From: CAWAHD01 sp963781785
GTDB taxonomy: Bacteria > Planctomycetota > Planctomycetia > Isosphaerales > Isosphaeraceae
Direction of reading: 5' to 3'
Assembly (NCBI GenBank): GCA_963781785.1
Contig: CAWAHD010000005.1
Span: 1,674,001 to 1,738,000 of the forward strand
DNA length: 64,000 bases
The translations under genes and the position numbers were made by a program. A model generated the notes under the pieces. The model was not told where the DNA came from. It saw only the letters and a program-made list of their open reading frames with translations, and did not search any database. This document shows, piece after piece, positions 1 through 12,640 of the stretch (position 1 is its first letter; each line of letters begins with the position of its first letter).

Positions 1-2
1 CC

Positions 3-314
3 GGCCTGCCACTGCCCCTGGGAGGAAACGTGGTCAAGAAGGACCTGGGCCCGGCGATGGTTGCACGGATTGCCCGGCTTTTGAGGGAGAGCATTCGCTA
101 TGCTCTCGATCATCGCCAGGAAGCCCTCGATTATGCACTGGGGTATGCACGCGGGCTCGACCCGGCGCTGGCTGACCGATTCGTGGGGATGTACGTCAAC
201 GACTGGACGGTCGACTACGGTCCCCGCGGCCGGGAGGCCGTCCGCACGCTTCTTGATCGTGCCGAGAAGGCGGGTATAGTCCCGGGCCCGCTTCGAGTAG
301 AATTCACGGATTAA
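3..314 (+). CDS. mqnD: MqnD-type menaquinone biosynthesis enzyme, C-terminal fragment (5' end outside window)
   Basis: The frame is open from the first bases and begins with GLPLPLGG, a motif I associate with the MqnD family. It continues with RESIRYALDH and the MYVNDWT segment typical of the C-terminal lobe. MqnD converts cyclic de-hypoxanthine futalosine to 1,4-dihydroxy-6-naphthoate in the futalosine route to menaquinone; the fold is a periplasmic-binding-protein-like two-lobe enzyme acting in the cytosol. Only about the last 103 residues are here. A GTG at 30 is internal, not a start, because conserved sequence precedes it. The downstream gap to aconitase is 45 bp. The family call is from motif memory and could also fit an MqnA-like relative. 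Confidence 0.72.
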   Translation, partial: GLPLPLGGNVVKKDLGPAMVARIARLLRESIRYALDHRQEALDYALGYARGLDPALADRFVGMYVNDWTVDYGPRGREAVRTLLDRAEKAGIVPGPLRVEFTD

Positions 315-359
315 TCCGCGCGAGCGACCCTCTTTCGCTGCGATTGCGAGGGACCCAAG

Positions 360-3137
<2,778 letters not shown>

Positions 3138-3259
3138 TCCACCCACCAGACCGAGGCCCTGTCTCAGCCGGACCGACCGGCTGAAGGGCGGCGAGCCAGA
3201 GCGTGATTAACCCTGGCCCACGCGGTTTGTTCCCGCATCGACCCAGGAGCCTATCGATC

Positions 3260-4273
3260 ATGGTGCAAGCGCAGACCGAGCCGAAAACGTTCGTGGAAAG
3301 GGCGCAGGCCCTGGATTGGCTCCGCCAGATGATGCTCATTCGCCGCTTCGAGGAGCGCGCGGAGATGCTCTATCAGAAAGGGAACAAGATCGGCGGGTTC
3401 TTCCACCAGTACAGCGGCCAGGAACCGGTGGCGGTCGGCTCGATCGGGGTGCTGCGGGACGACGATTACGTGATGACAGCCTACCGCGACCACGGGCACG
3501 CACTGGCTCGGGGCACGACTGCCAAAGCCGCGATGTCCGAGCTCTTGGGGAAAGCGACAGGCTGCTCCAAGGGCAAGGGCGGGTCGATGCATTTCTTCAA
3601 CGCCGACAAGGGATTTCTCGGCGGCCATGCGATCGTCGGCAGCCACGTCGCGCTGGCCGCGGGCGTCGCGTTCGCCATCAAGTATCGGGGAGAGGACCGC
3701 GTCTGCGTCTGCTATCTGGGTGACGGAGCGATGAATCAAGGCTCGGTCCATGAAGGATTCAACATGGCCGCGCTCTGGAAGCTTCCCGTGGTCTATATCC
3801 TCGAAAACAACCAGTACGCCATGGGAACATCGGTCTCGCGATCATCGGCGGTTCACGACCTCACGATCCGCGGCGCGACGGCGTACGGCATTCCCGGGCC
3901 GTCGATCGACGGCAACGACGTCGAGCAGATGGCCGAGACAACGCTCGAAGCCGTGAACCGGGCGCGCGAAGGCGACGGACCCACCTTCATCGACGCCAAG
4001 ACTTACCGCTTCAAGGGCCACTCGATCAGCGACCCCGCCAAGTACCGCTCGGCCGAAGAGCTGGGCTCTGCGTTCAAGCACGACCCGATCCTGGCTTACC
4101 AAAAGGTCCTGAAAGACCGCGGCTGGATCGATCAGGCCGCGATCGACCACCTGCAAGAGAGCGTCAAGCAGGAGATCGACGAGAGCATCGAATATGCCGA
4201 GGAGAGCGCCCCGCCTCGGCTTGAGGCCCTGTATGATGACATCACGGTGGGCCCGTACACCCCCCAGGAGTGA
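3260..4273 (+). CDS. pdhA: Pyruvate dehydrogenase E1 component, alpha subunit
   Basis: The thiamine-diphosphate-dependent E1 alpha subunit decarboxylates pyruvate and, with E1 beta, reductively acetylates the lipoyl group of E2. The product is 337 residues. The ThDP/Mg motif runs from GDGAMNQG near residue 155 to the LENNQYAMG segment near 183. AYRDHGHALARG near 75 is the substrate/phosphate loop of E1 alpha, and the GHSISDPAKYR region resembles the regulatory loop. I chose ATG 3260 because AGGAG sits at 3245-3249 with 10-nt spacing; an upstream in-frame ATG at 3203 has no such site. The gene is followed within 3 nt by E1 beta, so the two are probably translationally coupled. Confidence 0.93.
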   Translation: MVQAQTEPKTFVERAQALDWLRQMMLIRRFEERAEMLYQKGNKIGGFFHQYSGQEPVAVGSIGVLRDDDYVMTAYRDHGHALARGTTAKAAMSELLGKATGCSKGKGGSMHFFNADKGFLGGHAIVGSHVALAAGVAFAIKYRGEDRVCVCYLGDGAMNQGSVHEGFNMAALWKLPVVYILENNQYAMGTSVSRSSAVHDLTIRGATAYGIPGPSIDGNDVEQMAETTLEAVNRAREGDGPTFIDAKTYRFKGHSISDPAKYRSAEELGSAFKHDPILAYQKVLKDRGWIDQAAIDHLQESVKQEIDESIEYAEESAPPRLEALYDDITVGPYTPQE

Positions 4274-4275
4274 TC

Positions 4276-5253
4276 ATGGCCGTTCTGTCGTACCGCGAAG
4301 CCTTGAACCAGGCGATGACCGAGGAGATGGAGCGCGACGAGAATGTCTTCCTGATCGGCGAGGAAGTCGGGGAATACAACGGAGCGTACAAGGTTAGCCA
4401 GGGGATGCTCGAGCGGTTCGGGCCGCGGCGGGTGGTCGACACGCCGATCTCCGAGGAAGGCTTCGCCGGCATCGGCATCGGCGCCGCCATGGTGGGGCTG
4501 CGGCCGATTGTCGAGTTCATGACCTTCAGCTTCAGCCTGGTGGCGATCGACCAGATCGTCAACAACGCGGCCAACATGCGCTACATGAGCGGCGGCCAGT
4601 TCGCCGTGCCGGTCGTCTTTCGGGGCAGTTCCGGGATGGCCGGGTGCCTGGCGGCCACTCACTCGCACCGCCTGGAAGCCTGGTATGCTCAGATTCCCGG
4701 CCTGACTGTGATCCTGCCGGCCACGCCCGCCGACGCCAAGGGGCTGCTCAAATCCGCGATCCGCTCGGATGACCCCGTCGTGTTCATCGAGCACGAAGTG
4801 CTTTACGGTGAAAAGGGCGAGGTTCCCGAGGGGGAGCACCTGGTGCCTATCGGCAGGGCCCAGGTCACGCGGAGCGGCAGCGACATCACGCTGATCACTT
4901 ATTCGCGGTCGCTCAAGGCCACCATGGCTGCCGCCGAACAACTCGCCAAGGAGCACATCGAGGCCGAGGTGATCGACCTGCGCACCGTTCGCCCCCTCGA
5001 TCTCGACACTCTCTTGACCTCGGTCGTCAAGACACACCGGGCTGTCATCGTGGAGGAAGATTGGCCGTATTGCGGGCTCGGTGCTGGGATCTCCGACCGC
5101 ATCATGCAGAAGGTGTTTGACGAGCTGGACGCACCGATTCGCCGTGTGGCCGCGAAGGATTCGCCGATTCCGTACAACCGGGCCCTCGAAGCCTCGATGC
5201 TGCCGACCATCGAGCGCATCACGGCGATGGCCCGCGATGTGCTCTACGTGTAG
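4276..5253 (+). CDS. pdhB: Pyruvate dehydrogenase E1 component, beta subunit
   Basis: This is the transketolase-like beta subunit that completes the E1 heterotetramer. The product is about 325 residues, the usual length. It shows GEEVGEYNGAYKVS near residue 27, the RVVDTPISEEGFAG segment near 52, the MTFSFSLVAIDQI helix, the AATHSHRLEAW loop near 130 and the IDLRTVRPLD segment of the C-terminal domain near 233. The start is taken as ATG 4276 because AGGAG of the preceding stop region lies 5 nt upstream. An in-frame GTG at 4270 overlaps the pdhA stop and is the alternative. Tight packing with pdhA and the 45-bp gap to E2 indicate one operon. Confidence 0.93.
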   Translation: MAVLSYREALNQAMTEEMERDENVFLIGEEVGEYNGAYKVSQGMLERFGPRRVVDTPISEEGFAGIGIGAAMVGLRPIVEFMTFSFSLVAIDQIVNNAANMRYMSGGQFAVPVVFRGSSGMAGCLAATHSHRLEAWYAQIPGLTVILPATPADAKGLLKSAIRSDDPVVFIEHEVLYGEKGEVPEGEHLVPIGRAQVTRSGSDITLITYSRSLKATMAAAEQLAKEHIEAEVIDLRTVRPLDLDTLLTSVVKTHRAVIVEEDWPYCGLGAGISDRIMQKVFDELDAPIRRVAAKDSPIPYNRALEASMLPTIERITAMARDVLYV

Positions 5254-5298
5254 GAGTCGCGGACGAACCCGCCCGCCCGCCGATCCGGGAGAACCGAC

Positions 5299-6696
5299 GT
5301 GCCCATCGAAGTCACGATGCCGAAGCTGAGCCCGACCATGGAGACCGGCGTGATCGCGCAATGGCTGGTCAAGGTGGGCGACCAGATCAAGGAGGGGGAT
5401 TCGCTGGCCGACATCGAGACCGACAAGGCGACGATGCCCATGAAGTCGTACGATGACGGCACGATCGTCCATATTGATCACGCCGCCGGCGATGAGGTCG
5501 CCCTCGGGCAACGGGTGATGGTGCTGGCCAAGAAAGGGGAAGACCCCAAGCAGGTTGCTGAGAAGATGGGCCTGACGAAGGCTCAGGCTGCCTCGGCCAA
5601 GGGCGGGGCGGAAACGGCGGCGCCCGGCCCAGGGCCGGCGGCCGCCACGCCCGAAAAACCGAGAGGACCGACCGCGGGGCAGTCAGCCCGTCCAGCCGCG
5701 ACGACCGCGGTTTCGGACTATTCCGGCGGCAACGGCCAGCAGCAAGGAGAGGAAGGCCATCAGCCCGAAGAGATCATCCCCGCCGGCCGCCGAAAGTCCA
5801 GCCCGCTGGCTCGGAAAGTCGCCGCGCTTTCGCACGTCGACCTGGGCCAGGTGCGCGGATCCGGTCCGGGCGGGAGGATCATCCGCCGGGACGTCGAAGC
5901 GTTCTTGAAGGGCGATCCCCAGGCCCGGACGGCCAAACCCGCCGCCCCGGCCGCCGCGCGGGCTCCGGCCTGCGCCCGCCGCGCCGCCGCGATCGTCGCC
6001 GCCGCCCCTGGCGGTGGTGCGAATTCCGCACACGCGGATGCGCAAAACGATCGCGCAGCGGATGGTCCAGGCCAAGCAGACTGCCCCCGAGATCCACCTG
6101 ACCGCCGACGTTCGAGCCGATCGAATCGTCGCCGCCCGGGCCGAGATCAACAAGCACCTCGCCCAGGAGGGAATCAAGGTCTCCCTCGGCGATTTCGTCA
6201 CCAAGGCTGTGGCACTGGCACTCCGCTTCAACCCCGGCCTCAACGCCAGCTTCGAGCCAGACGCCATCGTCCGCCACGCCGAGGTCAACATCGGCATCGC
6301 GGTGGCCCTACCTGACGGCCTGATCGTGCCGGTTCTCCATCGTGCCGATACCCTCGGGCTCCGCGAGATCCGGGTCCAGAGCGAGGCACTCGCCACGGCC
6401 GCCAGAGCCAATACCCTCACCACCGAACAACTCACCGGCGGCACGTTCACGATCTCGAACCTTGGGATGTACGGCACCCAGCAGTTCGATGCCATCTTGA
6501 ATTTGCCCGAAGTCGGAATCCTCGCCGTCGGCGCCGCCCTCAACGCCCGGTCGTCGAGGACGACCGCATCGTCGCCGGGACCGTGATGACGATCACTCTG
6601 ACGGCCGACCATCGCGCCGTTGACGGCGCCACGGCCGCCCAGTTCCTTCAGACGCTGAAGGGATTGCTCGAAGAGCCCGCATCAATGCTGGTGTAA
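5299..6696 (+). CDS. pdhC: Dihydrolipoamide acetyltransferase, PDH E2 (two apparent frameshifts)
   Basis: E2 carries the lipoyl swinging arm and transfers the acetyl group to CoA; it forms the PDH core. One N-terminal lipoyl domain is present (residues 1-80) with the acceptor Lys43 in ETDKATM. An alanine/proline-rich linker follows, then a peripheral-subunit-binding domain near 172-206 (SSPLARKVAAL..GPGGRII), then the CAT domain starting at RIPHTRMRKTIAQRM. The catalytic HRAVDG lies near residue 438, readable only in the third frame (stop TAA 6694-6696). The frame changes near 6000-6010 and 6545. The GTG start at 5299 has GGGAGA upstream. Total length of about 465 residues is normal for a single-lipoyl E2. 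Confidence 0.9.
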
Positions 6697-6711
6697 TCCA
6701 GGAAGGAACGC

Positions 6712-8097
6712 ATGGCTTTCGACTTTGACATCGTGACGATCGGCGGCGGTCCCGCCGGTTATGCCGCGGCCATCCGCGCAGCCCAGCTCAAGAAGCGCGT
6801 GCTCTGCGTGGAGCGAGACAAGCTGGGAGGCATCTGCCTCAACTGGGGATGCATCCCGACCAAGGCCCTGCTCACGAACGCCCACCTGGTCGAGCTGATC
6901 AAGCTCCATGGCAAGCAGTTCGGCCACAGCGGCCAGCCCACCTGGGATTTCGCCCAGATGATTCGCCGCAGCCGGAATGTCGCCGGCCAGTTGAACAAGG
7001 GCATCGAGGGACTGTTCCGAAAATACAAGGTGCAGTCGAAGTTCGGCACCGCGAAGGTGATCGCACCGAACAAGATCCAGGTGGGTGACGAAACGGTCAC
7101 GGCGGAATCGATCATCCTCGCGACCGGCGTCCGGCCCCGGCCTCTGCCCGGCGCCGAGTATGACGGCAAGACGATCATCTCGTACAAGGAAGCCATGTCG
7201 CTGGCGAGCCAGCCCGAATCGATGTTGATCATCGGCGGCGGGCCCATCGGGCTGGAATTCGGCTACTTTTACAACGCGATCGGTACCAAGGTCACGGTGG
7301 TCGAGCTGCTGGACCGGATCCTGCCGGGCGAAGATGAGGAAGTCTCGGCGGCCCTTCAGAAGAGCCTGGCGAAGCGCGGTCTCACGATCTTGACCGGCTC
7401 GAAAACAGGTCAGACCGTCAAGACCGACAAGGGGGTCAAGGTCGACGTCGAGACGCCTGAGGGAAAGACGGTCATCGAGGCGGCCGTGATGCTGGTTGCG
7501 ATCGGCGTTCAAGGCAACATCGAGGGCCTGGTGGCCGACGAGCTCAAGCTCGAGATCGTCAAGAATCACATCAAGGCTGATCCCGCCAAGGGCTATGCAA
7601 CCAGCATCCCGGGTATCTACGCGGCCGGCGATATCATCGGCCCGCCGTGGCTGGCGCACGTCGCCCATCACGAGGCGGTCTGCTGTGTCGAGCGGCTCTG
7701 CGGATTTTCCGATCGCACGGTTGATTATACGAACATCCCTGGGTGCACCTACACTGACCCGGGCGTCGCCAGCGTGGGGCTGACCGAGAAGGCAGCGCGC
7801 GAAGCCGGGCATGAGGTCCGGATCGGCCGGTTCCCGTTCGCCTTCAGCGGCCGCGCGCTGGCCTCCGACGAGACCGAGGGATTCGTCAAGCTGGTCTTCG
7901 ACGCCAAGTACGGCGAGCTTCTGGGAGCCCACCTGATCGGCTCGCAGGCAACCGAGCTGATCGCGGAACTCGTGATGGCGAAGAAGCTCGAGGCCACCGA
8001 GGAAGAGATTCTCCACGCCATGCACCCGCATCCCACCTATTCCGAGGCGGTCATGGAGGCCGCCGGCCAGGGGCTGGGCGAGTCGGTGCATATTTGA
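6712..8097 (+). CDS. lpdA: Dihydrolipoyl dehydrogenase (E3)
   Basis: This flavoprotein reoxidises the dihydrolipoyl arm of E2 with NAD+. It is intact at 461 residues. It has the FAD-binding GGGPAG at residues 11-16, the redox disulfide Cys42/Cys47 in CLNWGC, the NAD-binding GGGPIGLEFG near 177, the FAD-contacting AAGDI near 304 and the catalytic HPHPTYSE near 438. A strong Shine-Dalgarno, AGGAAGGA at 6700-6707, lies immediately before ATG 6712, and the gene begins 15 nt after the E2 stop. Together with 3260-6696 it completes the PDH complex in one cluster. It may also serve 2-oxoglutarate dehydrogenase or glycine cleavage if no second E3 exists. Confidence 0.95.
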   Translation: MAFDFDIVTIGGGPAGYAAAIRAAQLKKRVLCVERDKLGGICLNWGCIPTKALLTNAHLVELIKLHGKQFGHSGQPTWDFAQMIRRSRNVAGQLNKGIEGLFRKYKVQSKFGTAKVIAPNKIQVGDETVTAESIILATGVRPRPLPGAEYDGKTIISYKEAMSLASQPESMLIIGGGPIGLEFGYFYNAIGTKVTVVELLDRILPGEDEEVSAALQKSLAKRGLTILTGSKTGQTVKTDKGVKVDVETPEGKTVIEAAVMLVAIGVQGNIEGLVADELKLEIVKNHIKADPAKGYATSIPGIYAAGDIIGPPWLAHVAHHEAVCCVERLCGFSDRTVDYTNIPGCTYTDPGVASVGLTEKAAREAGHEVRIGRFPFAFSGRALASDETEGFVKLVFDAKYGELLGAHLIGSQATELIAELVMAKKLEATEEEILHAMHPHPTYSEAVMEAAGQGLGESVHI

Positions 8098-8102
8098 AAT
8101 GA

Positions 8103-8250
8103 CTCGCCAACCTCGGCGCCGCGTTCTCCGCCGACAAGTTCACCGCGAGCCTCACCAAGCCGTCGACGGGTCTGGACTATTCCGACTACCGGCCGGATTT
8201 CGAGGTGATGGTTTTCCGTTTTTCGATCCCGCCTGGTCTCGCGCCTGGCC
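8103..8250 (+). other. Possible coding remnant after lpdA
   Basis: Directly after an in-frame TGA at 8100-8102 the plus strand reads a protein-like stretch (LANLGAAFSADKF.. SGLDYSDYRPDFEVM) without an obvious start. It runs into the 3' end of the convergent gene. The composition looks coding, but I recognise no family. It could be a remnant of a gene cut short by a rearrangement, or chance. Confidence 0.25.
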
Positions 8251-10923
8251 TCAAGGGAAGCGTCGTTCGTCGAAATCGACGCCTGCGAGGGTCCAGACGT
8301 ACTGCCAGTGGCGATCGCTGGGTTCGATCAGGTAGATGAGCAACTCGTCGCGGGCGGAATACATCATACGGTTCGGTCCTCGCTCGTCGCGACCGCCGGG
8401 CGGCAGCGCTTGCATCAACGTCACGGCGCCTTGAGGGTCAACACCCGCCTTGGCGCGGATGATCATCGGGGTGTACACAGTTCGGCTGGCGGGCAGGGCT
8501 GACATGGCCTGCGTTACGAACACGTCGGCTACCTGGCGGTCGTAACGGGCGAGGACAATTGCCGCCTCGGCGAGGCGGATATCGACAAATCCTCGCTCCT
8601 GCGCCAGGTGGTCATTTCGCATCAGGGCGACGGCCCGCCAGAAGACCTCTTCCAGGCGTTCCGGCGCCACGTTCTCAACGATCGGGAGAATGAGCGCGGC
8701 GGGGTTGTGGTCTATGAGGGCCCCCGTGGCGGCGGGTTTCGTGTCTGTCGCGGAATCGAGCATTCGATCGATGACCTGTATGGACTCGGCCAGGGCCGTG
8801 GTTGCGGCCTGCTTGTCCCGATCGGCCAGGCCGAGCGCCAGAAGTGCCCAGCCAAGAGCCTGATCTCGGGGCATTTGCATCCCCGCGATGATCCGACGCG
8901 CCCGTGGCGGGTCGCTGTTCGCCAGGCGCCGGCAAAGCCGTCGTTGCAGGGCGATCCGGGACCCGACTTGCATCGGTGTTCGAGGTGAATCATCGGTGAG
9001 CTGGAATACACGCTCCGCTTCGGCCGGATGCTCGATTGCGAGCGATTCCGCGATCCGGGCGTAATAGGTCTGGCGATCAGCGGCGCTCTTCACGTTCCGG
9101 ATGAGGGACAACACCCGATCGGGCTCGATCCGCGCCGCGGTCGCCAAGAATCGATCGTTAAATTGGCGAATCCTCGGTAGCACCGCGAGCGTCTCCAACC
9201 CTTCACGGACAAGCGGGCGGGCCTGTTCCACCTCGCCGAGATTCAGCCACGCTCCGGCGAGTTGCCCCAGTCGGACGCGCCGGGATTCAGGATCGCGCTG
9301 CGCGAACCGGGGGAGCGTGGGCTTCGGCCGTGGCGCAGCTCGAGAAACTTGCGCTTCAGAGATCGCTGATCGTCTGGTAGGGCCGCGGCCAGCTCGACGT
9401 AAGCCCATTCGCGGCTTCCCGGGTTCGGGATCGCTTTGACGATCGATTCGGCCGCCAGGGGATCGGTGGCAAGGATTTCCGTTGCGACCATTTTCCGGAT
9501 GCTTGACTCCATGCCGGGGTTTTGGATGGGGTGCGTCTCGAGCAGCTCAAGCACCCGGGCGGGGTCCATCCTGCTGGCGATGCGGAGGCAATCATATCGG
9601 GAACGGTCGTCGCCGTTGGCCAGCGCGGCTTGCAACGAGGGCTCGAGTAGTCGCCGCGCCAGGGCCCGCGACTCCTCCGGCGAGATCGGGGCGGGCTGGG
9701 GCACCATGATGCGGTCACGCGGTTCGCTCGTTCGTACGAGGATGAGCTTCGCCGCTCTGGGCTCTCTGGCCGGGATGCCTGGCCAGCCCTGGAATCGGAA
9801 GCCCTCGGCCTTGACCAGCAGGAAAGTCTTGTCGGGCAGCACGCCTTCCAGCAGGTAGCCGCCCTGCGCATCCGTCGTGGTCGACGGCTCGCCCGAGGGA
9901 AGAAACACCCGTGCACCCGCGACCGGTTTACCTTGCCGATCCTGGACGAGCCCCACCAATTTGCGATGCTGCTTGAGTCGAAACGGCGGAAAAGTCGTCC
10001 GGTCGCTGGTTGCCTTCTGCCAGTCGGAGGTGACCAGAGGGCCTCCTTCCGGGCGGATGATCATGCGGTATGACGACCCGGTCAAAAGCTGCGCGGGCGT
10101 CAGGAACGAGCCATCGGCGCCCGTGCGGACCGGCCCGGAATCGAAGCGAATGAGAGACGGGCTTACCTTCACTTGAACGTCGGGTTCGCCTGGTATCGGA
10201 TACGTGTTCTCGACCCAGACCTCGATCGGGACGTCACTGGCCGGCCGACCGGAGTCGTTGAAGACCGAACCGGCCAAGCTCGCCGGACGCCCAAGTTTCA
10301 GGGTGATCCGATCGCGGGCAGGACGATCGACGACAGGAAGATCGTGGGTGGCAATGCCAGGTGCTGTCACCCGCAGCGTGACCGGATCGATCCCCGACGG
10401 GAAATAAGGAAGCGTTGCCACCCCATCAGCAGCGCTGGAAATCGTCAAGCGTTCCAGCCGATCATCGGGAGTCTGGAACAACCTCCTGTCGGTCGAACGC
10501 GCAGAGAACGGGCACAACACGAACACCTGCAACTGGACGGTCATCGGGACCAAGGATTGTCAGGGTGCGTCGCGACGGCTCAGCCAGAGTCATTCGGACC
10601 GGCGCCGGTGCTTGATCACCCGTCAGATCGACTTCTTGAACGGCGACTGACCGGCCGGGTTGGTAGGCAAAGATGAACCGACCCGGCGCCAGTCGCGGCG
10701 ACGGTTGCCGGGCGATCTCGAGGCGGAATGCGCCTTGGGAGTCGGTCGTCGTCCGTGCCAGCGTGGGGGCCGTTCCGTCTGGGAGAATCCGGGCCCACAG
10801 TACGACGTCAACATCCGATATTGGCTTTTCCGCAGCGTCAACCACGACTCCCGATAAGACGATGGAATCCGGGGGTTGAGGCAAGAGCGCCGTGGCGAGA
10901 ATCGAGGTCAGCAACGTCAACAT
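8251..10923 (-). CDS. Secreted protein with carboxypeptidase-regulatory-like repeats and a helical repeat C-terminus (two apparent frameshifts)
   Basis: The function is unknown. A hydrophobic N-terminus (MLTLLTSILATALLPQPP) suggests export. The first 400 or so residues hold at least three beta-sandwich units of the carboxypeptidase-regulatory type (LSGVVVDAAEKPISDVDV, SLAGSVFNDSGRPASDVPI, LVGLVQDRQGKPVAGARV followed by DAQGGYLLEGV). The C-terminal half is alpha-helical and reads like TPR/HEAT-type repeats (LGEVEQARPLVREGLETL, HPAEAERVFQL). The start ATG at 10923 has GGGAG 8 nt upstream. The frame changes near 10490 and 9340. Similar two-part proteins are common in planctomycetes, where they may sit at the cell surface; that role is inference. 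It stands alone, converging on lpdA. Confidence 0.75.
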
Positions 10924-11264
10924 GTGGTCGCTCCCAGGCGTACATCATGCTGCGGATTCGGTTCCGCGGGTGGCCAGGTGAGTATCAAACTGATTGCAGT
11001 TTACACGCAAGCTTCAGGTGAATGCAGTGGGCCCTTCTGTTCAAGGCGCACTGGCAGCGGGGCGGAATGCGGGGATGGAATACACCGAGGACCGGTCCGC
11101 ACGGCGGGGTCGACCCGCTTGTGGCGAACAGTTACGCTGAAAAACAGCGCCCTCTCGACGAGCAACCCGAGATTCTCGCGAAGCACGCGATGAGTCGATT
11201 GCCGTTGGCGCGCTCAATGCGATCTGGGACGATGCTGGAGCGCGCTATCGGAGCTCCGTGAGCC
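10924..11264. other. Intergenic region without a convincing gene
   Basis: This 341-bp region lies between the divergent secreted-protein gene and the DUF4826 gene and presumably holds both promoters. I see short open frames but none with a ribosome binding site plus family resemblance. A stretch near 11175-11260 reads somewhat protein-like (VGALNAIWDDAGARY) in one frame, but it has no start and no recognisable homologue. Confidence 0.4.
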
Positions 11265-11716
11265 GTGGAAACACCGGATTACGATGACCCTGAGGTCGAA
11301 GCACCTTGGTGCGATCACCAACGACGACAAGTCGCCGACTATCTTCGTTCACAGGGCGTCGAACATGGCGCATCGGCGAATGGCCCGCCTGGCACATCGC
11401 GCCTTGTGTGTCGATCTGGGCTATCGAGAGTCTCGTCCGGCCCGAGTGGATCGGTTGGTGGGTTATCAGTGGCGACCTTCCGACCGACTATATCTCGGCT
11501 GCTGACATCGAAGCTCCCCAGCACCCGAGAAAGGCGCTGCGAGCCATAGCGGAGCGCTGGCTAGCCGTCGTCGCGGACTGGGACGCAGGACGCCAACACG
11601 AAGGCTTTCGGATCGCTCGTGGAGAACGGAACCGCGAGCTGGCGCCCTTGCTCAAGGCGAGGGCCGAATTGTTCATCGAGTGGACTGACGACGATACGTT
11701 TTGGGAGGACGAGTAG
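11265..11716 (+). CDS. DUF4826 family protein (one apparent frameshift)
   Basis: The first segment from GTG 11265 reads a short acidic N-terminus, then CDHQRRQVADYLRSQGVEHG. After a frame change near 11375 it continues as IGEWPAWHIAPCVSIWAIE, GWWVISGDLPTDYIS and HPRKALRAIAERW. The combination matches my recollection of the DUF4826 family, small cytosolic proteins of unknown function. Total length is about 150 residues. The stop at 11714 is followed in the same frame by a further open stretch (next entry). No promoter is evident. The two following genes are on the same strand with short gaps and may share its transcript. Confidence 0.65.
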
Positions 11717-11764
11717 ACGCCTGCGGTCGGCACCGTTGGGATTGGGCTGTCGTTCGGCGATCCA

Positions 11765-11971
11765 TTGGGGGCTTCTGAATTCGGGGCTGTCATGTCTGCC
11801 GCCGCGATGCAGGCCCGTCAGTTCTACGACGCGGTCCTGCCGCAGTTGGCGGAGGAGAACCTGCACGTTGGCGTCAATTGGAGCGGTCCTCAACTGACGG
11901 CCTACGATTATTCCGTCAGCGATCTGAAGCGGAATCTGGATTACTGGATTGCGAGGCGGTCCGACGCCTGA
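11765..11971 (+). CDS. Small hypothetical protein
   Basis: I recognise no family. The 68-residue product reads as a soluble mixed alpha/beta fragment (AMQARQFYDAVLPQLAEENLH, TAYDYSVSDLKRNLDYWI). The reading frame is open from just after the DUF4826 stop, so the true start may lie earlier, for example at a GTG, or it may once have been a longer protein. It overlaps the beginning of the next open frame. The amino-acid composition is protein-like, which is the main argument for a real gene. Confidence 0.4.
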   Translation: MGASEFGAVMSAAAMQARQFYDAVLPQLAEENLHVGVNWSGPQLTAYDYSVSDLKRNLDYWIARRSDA

Positions 11972-12051
11972 CTGCGGAAAGCGGATGGGGTCTTCGGCAA
12001 GCCCGTAACGAGTGCTCGGGGGCGCTACCTGTGGCTCAAGATGAATGCATG

Positions 12052-12600
12052 TGGAAGCAATTAGGACTGCTCATTTCCGATTTTGAGCAGAAACCCAGCA
12101 ACGAGGCACTGGTCGCCGCCTCTCTCCGGCAGCTCCTGCGCGCCCATGACGCAACAGATCGAGTTGCCATGTTCTCGGCGGCCGCCGCATTCTCCATGCG
12201 ACTCCGGCTGTTTTTACGCCACCTGCTGTGGCAAGAGCCCTCGTGGGACTCGAAAGGGTGCGAGTTCGAAGGATTCGGGCTTACATCTCGGATCCTTTAT
12301 CGCGAGGCGTACAGGACCGTCCGTTTGGCAGACGCAATGGTTTGGGGCCTCAGGCCCGACGTGGGCGATCAGCAGTGGGCTGGGCCATTCGAGGCAGAAA
12401 TGGTGTTGACTACGGACATGAGCGACCTGGCTTCGTACATCCTTCGATTTGGTGATCGGAATGAGTATCCGGGAGAGGACTTCCAGACCAGTCTGTCGCG
12501 CATCGAACGCGACCTGCAGGCGGGTGGAATTGATTGGGCCTTCGAGTTCCGACGGGAAGCTGACGACCCTCCCGTACGGCTCAGCCCAACTTTCCAATGA
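12052..12600 (+). CDS. Hypothetical protein
   Basis: No family is recognised. From ATG 12052 the product is 182 residues, acidic and rich in tryptophan, arginine and leucine, with predicted helices (ASLRQLLRAHDATDR, MRLRLFLRHLLW) and no signal peptide or membrane segment. A GTG at 12031 and further codons back to 11878 are in frame, but that upstream part overlaps the preceding small gene and has poorer composition. The setting, DUF4826 plus two small unknown cytosolic genes, resembles small accessory or immunity-type gene sets; this is only a contextual guess. Confidence 0.5.
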   Translation, partial: WKQLGLLISDFEQKPSNEALVAASLRQLLRAHDATDRVAMFSAAAAFSMRLRLFLRHLLWQEPSWDSKGCEFEGFGLTSRILYREAYRTVRLADAMVWGLRPDVGDQQWAGPFEAEMVLTTDMSDLASYILRFGDRNEYPGEDFQTSLSRIERDLQAGGIDWAFEFRREADDPPVRLSPTFQ

Positions 12601-12640
12601 GTCAGGGCTGAACCCCTCCTCGCGGGCATTCGGTTCCCGT

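Noticed and set aside
4132..8091. Long minus-strand open frames opposite pdhA/pdhB (about 459 codons) and lpdA (about 469 codons)
   Set aside because: They mirror strongly conserved genes on the plus strand, have Asp/His/Arg-rich shadow composition and show no family motif. Long antisense frames are expected in GC-rich coding DNA.
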